Source: an uncultured Rubrivivax sp. (lineage in GTDB: Bacteria; Pseudomonadota; Gammaproteobacteria; Burkholderiales; Burkholderiaceae_C). From it: a DNA stretch of 5,446 nucleotides. The stretch lies in contig CALBTN010000257.1 in the NCBI GenBank assembly GCA_937967345.1, forward strand, positions 1 through 5,446. Reading direction: 5' to 3'. This document shows positions 4,217 through 5,446 of the stretch, one piece after another; the first letter of the stretch is position 1, and the number at the start of each line of letters is the position of its first letter. Made by a program: the position numbers and the translations under genes. The notes beneath the pieces are model-generated. The model did not search any database, was not told the DNA's origin, and saw nothing but the letters and a program-made list of their open reading frames with translations.

Positions 4217-5446
4217 ATCGAGTTCCTCGTGGATGTACTGGAAGCCGGCCGGCAGCGCGTGGCGCGCGCGGTGGCTGCGGTTGATGCAGGCCTTGAGGAT
4301 CGCGGCGCGCAGGTAGGGCACGTTGCCGCCGAAGTCGCGCGTGGCCTGCTCGGCGCGGCAGCGGTTGACCGCGGCGTTGAGCAGCGCCGGCGGATACGGC
4401 GTGCCTTCGAGGATCGCGCGCAGCCACTCGCCGGCCAGTCGCGGCGGCACGTTGTCGGCCTTGCCGGCGCTGGCGATCGAACGCAGCAGCCAGACCATCG
4501 ATGGAGTGGCGGCATCGCGCTCGGACTGGCGGGCGATGCGCAGATCGTCGAAGTGGCGCAGTACGCGCGGCGCGAGCACGTCGAAGCGCTCGTGCAGCCA
4601 CAGCCGCACGGCGATGCGCGACGCGTTGGGCGCCAGGCCGAGCACGAAGAAACGCAGTCCGCTGTCGTCGGCGCCGCGGCTGCCGCTGCGCGCGCCGTCG
4701 AGCCGCTTGCGCACGGCATCGACATGCGCATCGGGGTTGTCGCCGAACACTTGCGCCAACTCGGCCGGCAGGGTGTCGTCGCGGTCGGCCCAGATCACCG
4801 TGGTGGCATCGCCGATCTGGATGCGGTTGGGCGAGTCGCGCCGCAACAGCGAATTCAATGCGAGGCTGTAGCGAGAAGCAGCGCTCTGCGAGACGGGGGC
4901 GTTCATTGCCTGCGCCTTGCCAAATGAGCTGTAGGCGGGCGCCTCGTTGGTGTTGGCTGCGACAAGTGGCGAAGGCTTCTGCGTGACGAACGAAACCTTC
5001 GGATGCAGTCTGGCAATAGGCGAGACGGCGCCCGTGATCAGGCATTGGGCCTGCACGATGGCGCCGCTTGGCTGTTCCGTGTCCGGGTCGGGCGCGGAAT
5101 TCGCCGCGGCCACCCATCGCTCATGGCACACCGGCTCGATCTCGCCCCGCAGCCTGAAGGTCAGGTTCAATCCCTGGCCGGCCAGCATGGCGTCGCGAAG
5201 GTCCGACGGCCGAAGCTGTTCGATTTCGAAGCGCTCGTAGAAGCGCATGACGGCGGCGAGCCCGCATGAGTCCGGATGCTCACGCGCAAGATCAGCGACG
5301 CGCGACTTGAAGGCCCTGTGCTGCTTTGCCACCTTGTCGGGCTTGTCCGCGGGGTCCGGCGACCCGTCAGGCTTGCGCTTCTGAAGGCCCAGCACGAAAC
5401 CCATGTGATCCCACAGCAGATTCGGCTGCTTCCACGCATCGGTGCC
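3818..5446 (-). CDS. cas8c: Type I-C Cascade large subunit Cas8c (Csd1), 5'-truncated by window edge
   Basis: Large subunit of the type I-C surveillance complex, which in this family recognises the PAM and supports target-strand loading and Cas3 recruitment. The frame is open to the window edge, so 542 residues are visible. The family usually has roughly 570-620 residues, so only a short N-terminal part is missing. The first visible residues (GTDAWKQPNLLWDHMGFVLG) match the conserved Csd1 region with a Trp and an Asp-His preceding a hydrophobic turn, so the ATG at 5404 is internal and not the start. Other Csd1-like stretches are LNSLLRRDSPNRIQIGDATT, then WADRDD, RFFVLGLAPNASRIAVRLW and the C-terminal AYRLGRLFAVLE...RDRYYGAASSTPASVFPTLL. 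The last ~17 residues (GDGDADTASPTTEPQP) are a low-complexity acidic/Pro tail. The TGA stop overlaps the cas7 ATG (ATGA), implying translational coupling. cas5c and cas3 are expected upstream, off-window. Identification rests on family pattern and gene order and is firm. Confidence 0.95.
   Translation of the reverse strand, partial: GTDAWKQPNLLWDHMGFVLGLQKRKPDGSPDPADKPDKVAKQHRAFKSRVADLAREHPDSCGLAAVMRFYERFEIEQLRPSDLRDAMLAGQGLNLTFRLRGEIEPVCHERWVAAANSAPDPDTEQPSGAIVQAQCLITGAVSPIARLHPKVSFVTQKPSPLVAANTNEAPAYSSFGKAQAMNAPVSQSAASRYSLALNSLLRRDSPNRIQIGDATTVIWADRDDTLPAELAQVFGDNPDAHVDAVRKRLDGARSGSRGADDSGLRFFVLGLAPNASRIAVRLWLHERFDVLAPRVLRHFDDLRIARQSERDAATPSMVWLLRSIASAGKADNVPPRLAGEWLRAILEGTPYPPALLNAAVNRCRAEQATRDFGGNVPYLRAAILKACINRSHRARHALPAGFQYIHEELDVNQDHPAYRLGRLFAVLERIQSRAQPGISATIRDRYYGAASSTPASVFPTLLRLKNAHLGKLAGGEASYFEKLIGEVCGSLEQPRLCDFPRQLDLHAQGLFALGYYHQRQSFFAVKGDGDADTASPTTEPQP
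4214..4228 (-). promoter_or_regulatory. Internal ribosome binding site and GTG start for Cas11c
   Basis: Read on the minus strand, GAGGAA is followed by CTCGAT and then GTG. GAGGAA is complementary to the 16S rRNA tail and the 6-nt spacing is near optimal. The GTG is in frame with cas8c and sits just upstream of the conserved AYRLGRLFAVLE block where Cas11c is expected to begin. The GAGGAA codons encode Glu-Glu in Cas8c, so the site could be partly a coincidence of coding. Confidence 0.6.

Noticed and set aside
2901..4927. Plus-strand open frames opposite cas7 and cas8c (for example 2901-3902 and 3824-4927)
   Set aside because: Mirror images of GC-biased minus-strand codons; they overlap conserved cas genes fully and show no family motifs.
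2838..5117. A single 759-residue frame that would fuse an upstream region to Cas7
   Set aside because: Only the part from 3821 down resembles Cas7; the upstream part is an off-frame reading of cas8c. The ATGA junction gives the real start.

Overview
The window holds the 3' part of a type I-C (formerly Dvulg/Csd) CRISPR-Cas operon. Every real gene lies on the minus strand, so the operon reads from right to left: cas8c (its 5' end runs off the window at 5446), cas7, two small non-cas genes, cas4, cas1, cas2, then a leader and the first repeat of a CRISPR array that continues past the left edge. DNA is very GC-rich throughout, with strong third-position GC bias. This produces long open frames on the opposite strand that are not genes. 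The protein sequences look proteobacterial (beta or gamma); this is an impression from composition and Cas sequence style, and the genus cannot be named.

Region by region: 3818-5446 is the large Cascade subunit Cas8c, missing only a short N-terminal part. Within it, at 4216, there is a well-placed Shine-Dalgarno sequence and GTG that would give the separate small subunit Cas11c. 2838-3821 is the backbone subunit Cas7, whose start overlaps the cas8c stop (ATGA). 2231-2835 carries a DUF433 protein and a DUF5615 PIN-like protein, families known as a predicted antitoxin/toxin pair. 1566-2234 is Cas4, 533-1561 Cas1 and 220-510 Cas2, the adaptation module. 42-219 is the leader and 5-41 a 37-nt type I-C repeat.

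Cas8c, Cas7 and Cas11c, with a Cas5c presumably encoded just upstream off-window, would form the crRNA-guided Cascade. Cas1, Cas2 and Cas4 would select, trim and insert new spacers at the leader end. The unusual point is the DUF433-DUF5615 pair spliced between the interference and adaptation genes, where canonical I-C loci run directly from cas7 to cas4. The pair is joined seamlessly: 2 nt from the cas7 stop to the DUF433 start, a GTGA overlap from DUF433 to DUF5615, and another GTGA overlap from DUF5615 to cas4. It therefore looks like a built-in operon member, possibly an addiction or accessory-effector module, rather than a neighbouring passenger. That function is inference. Junctions, motifs and reading frames are read directly from the sequence.
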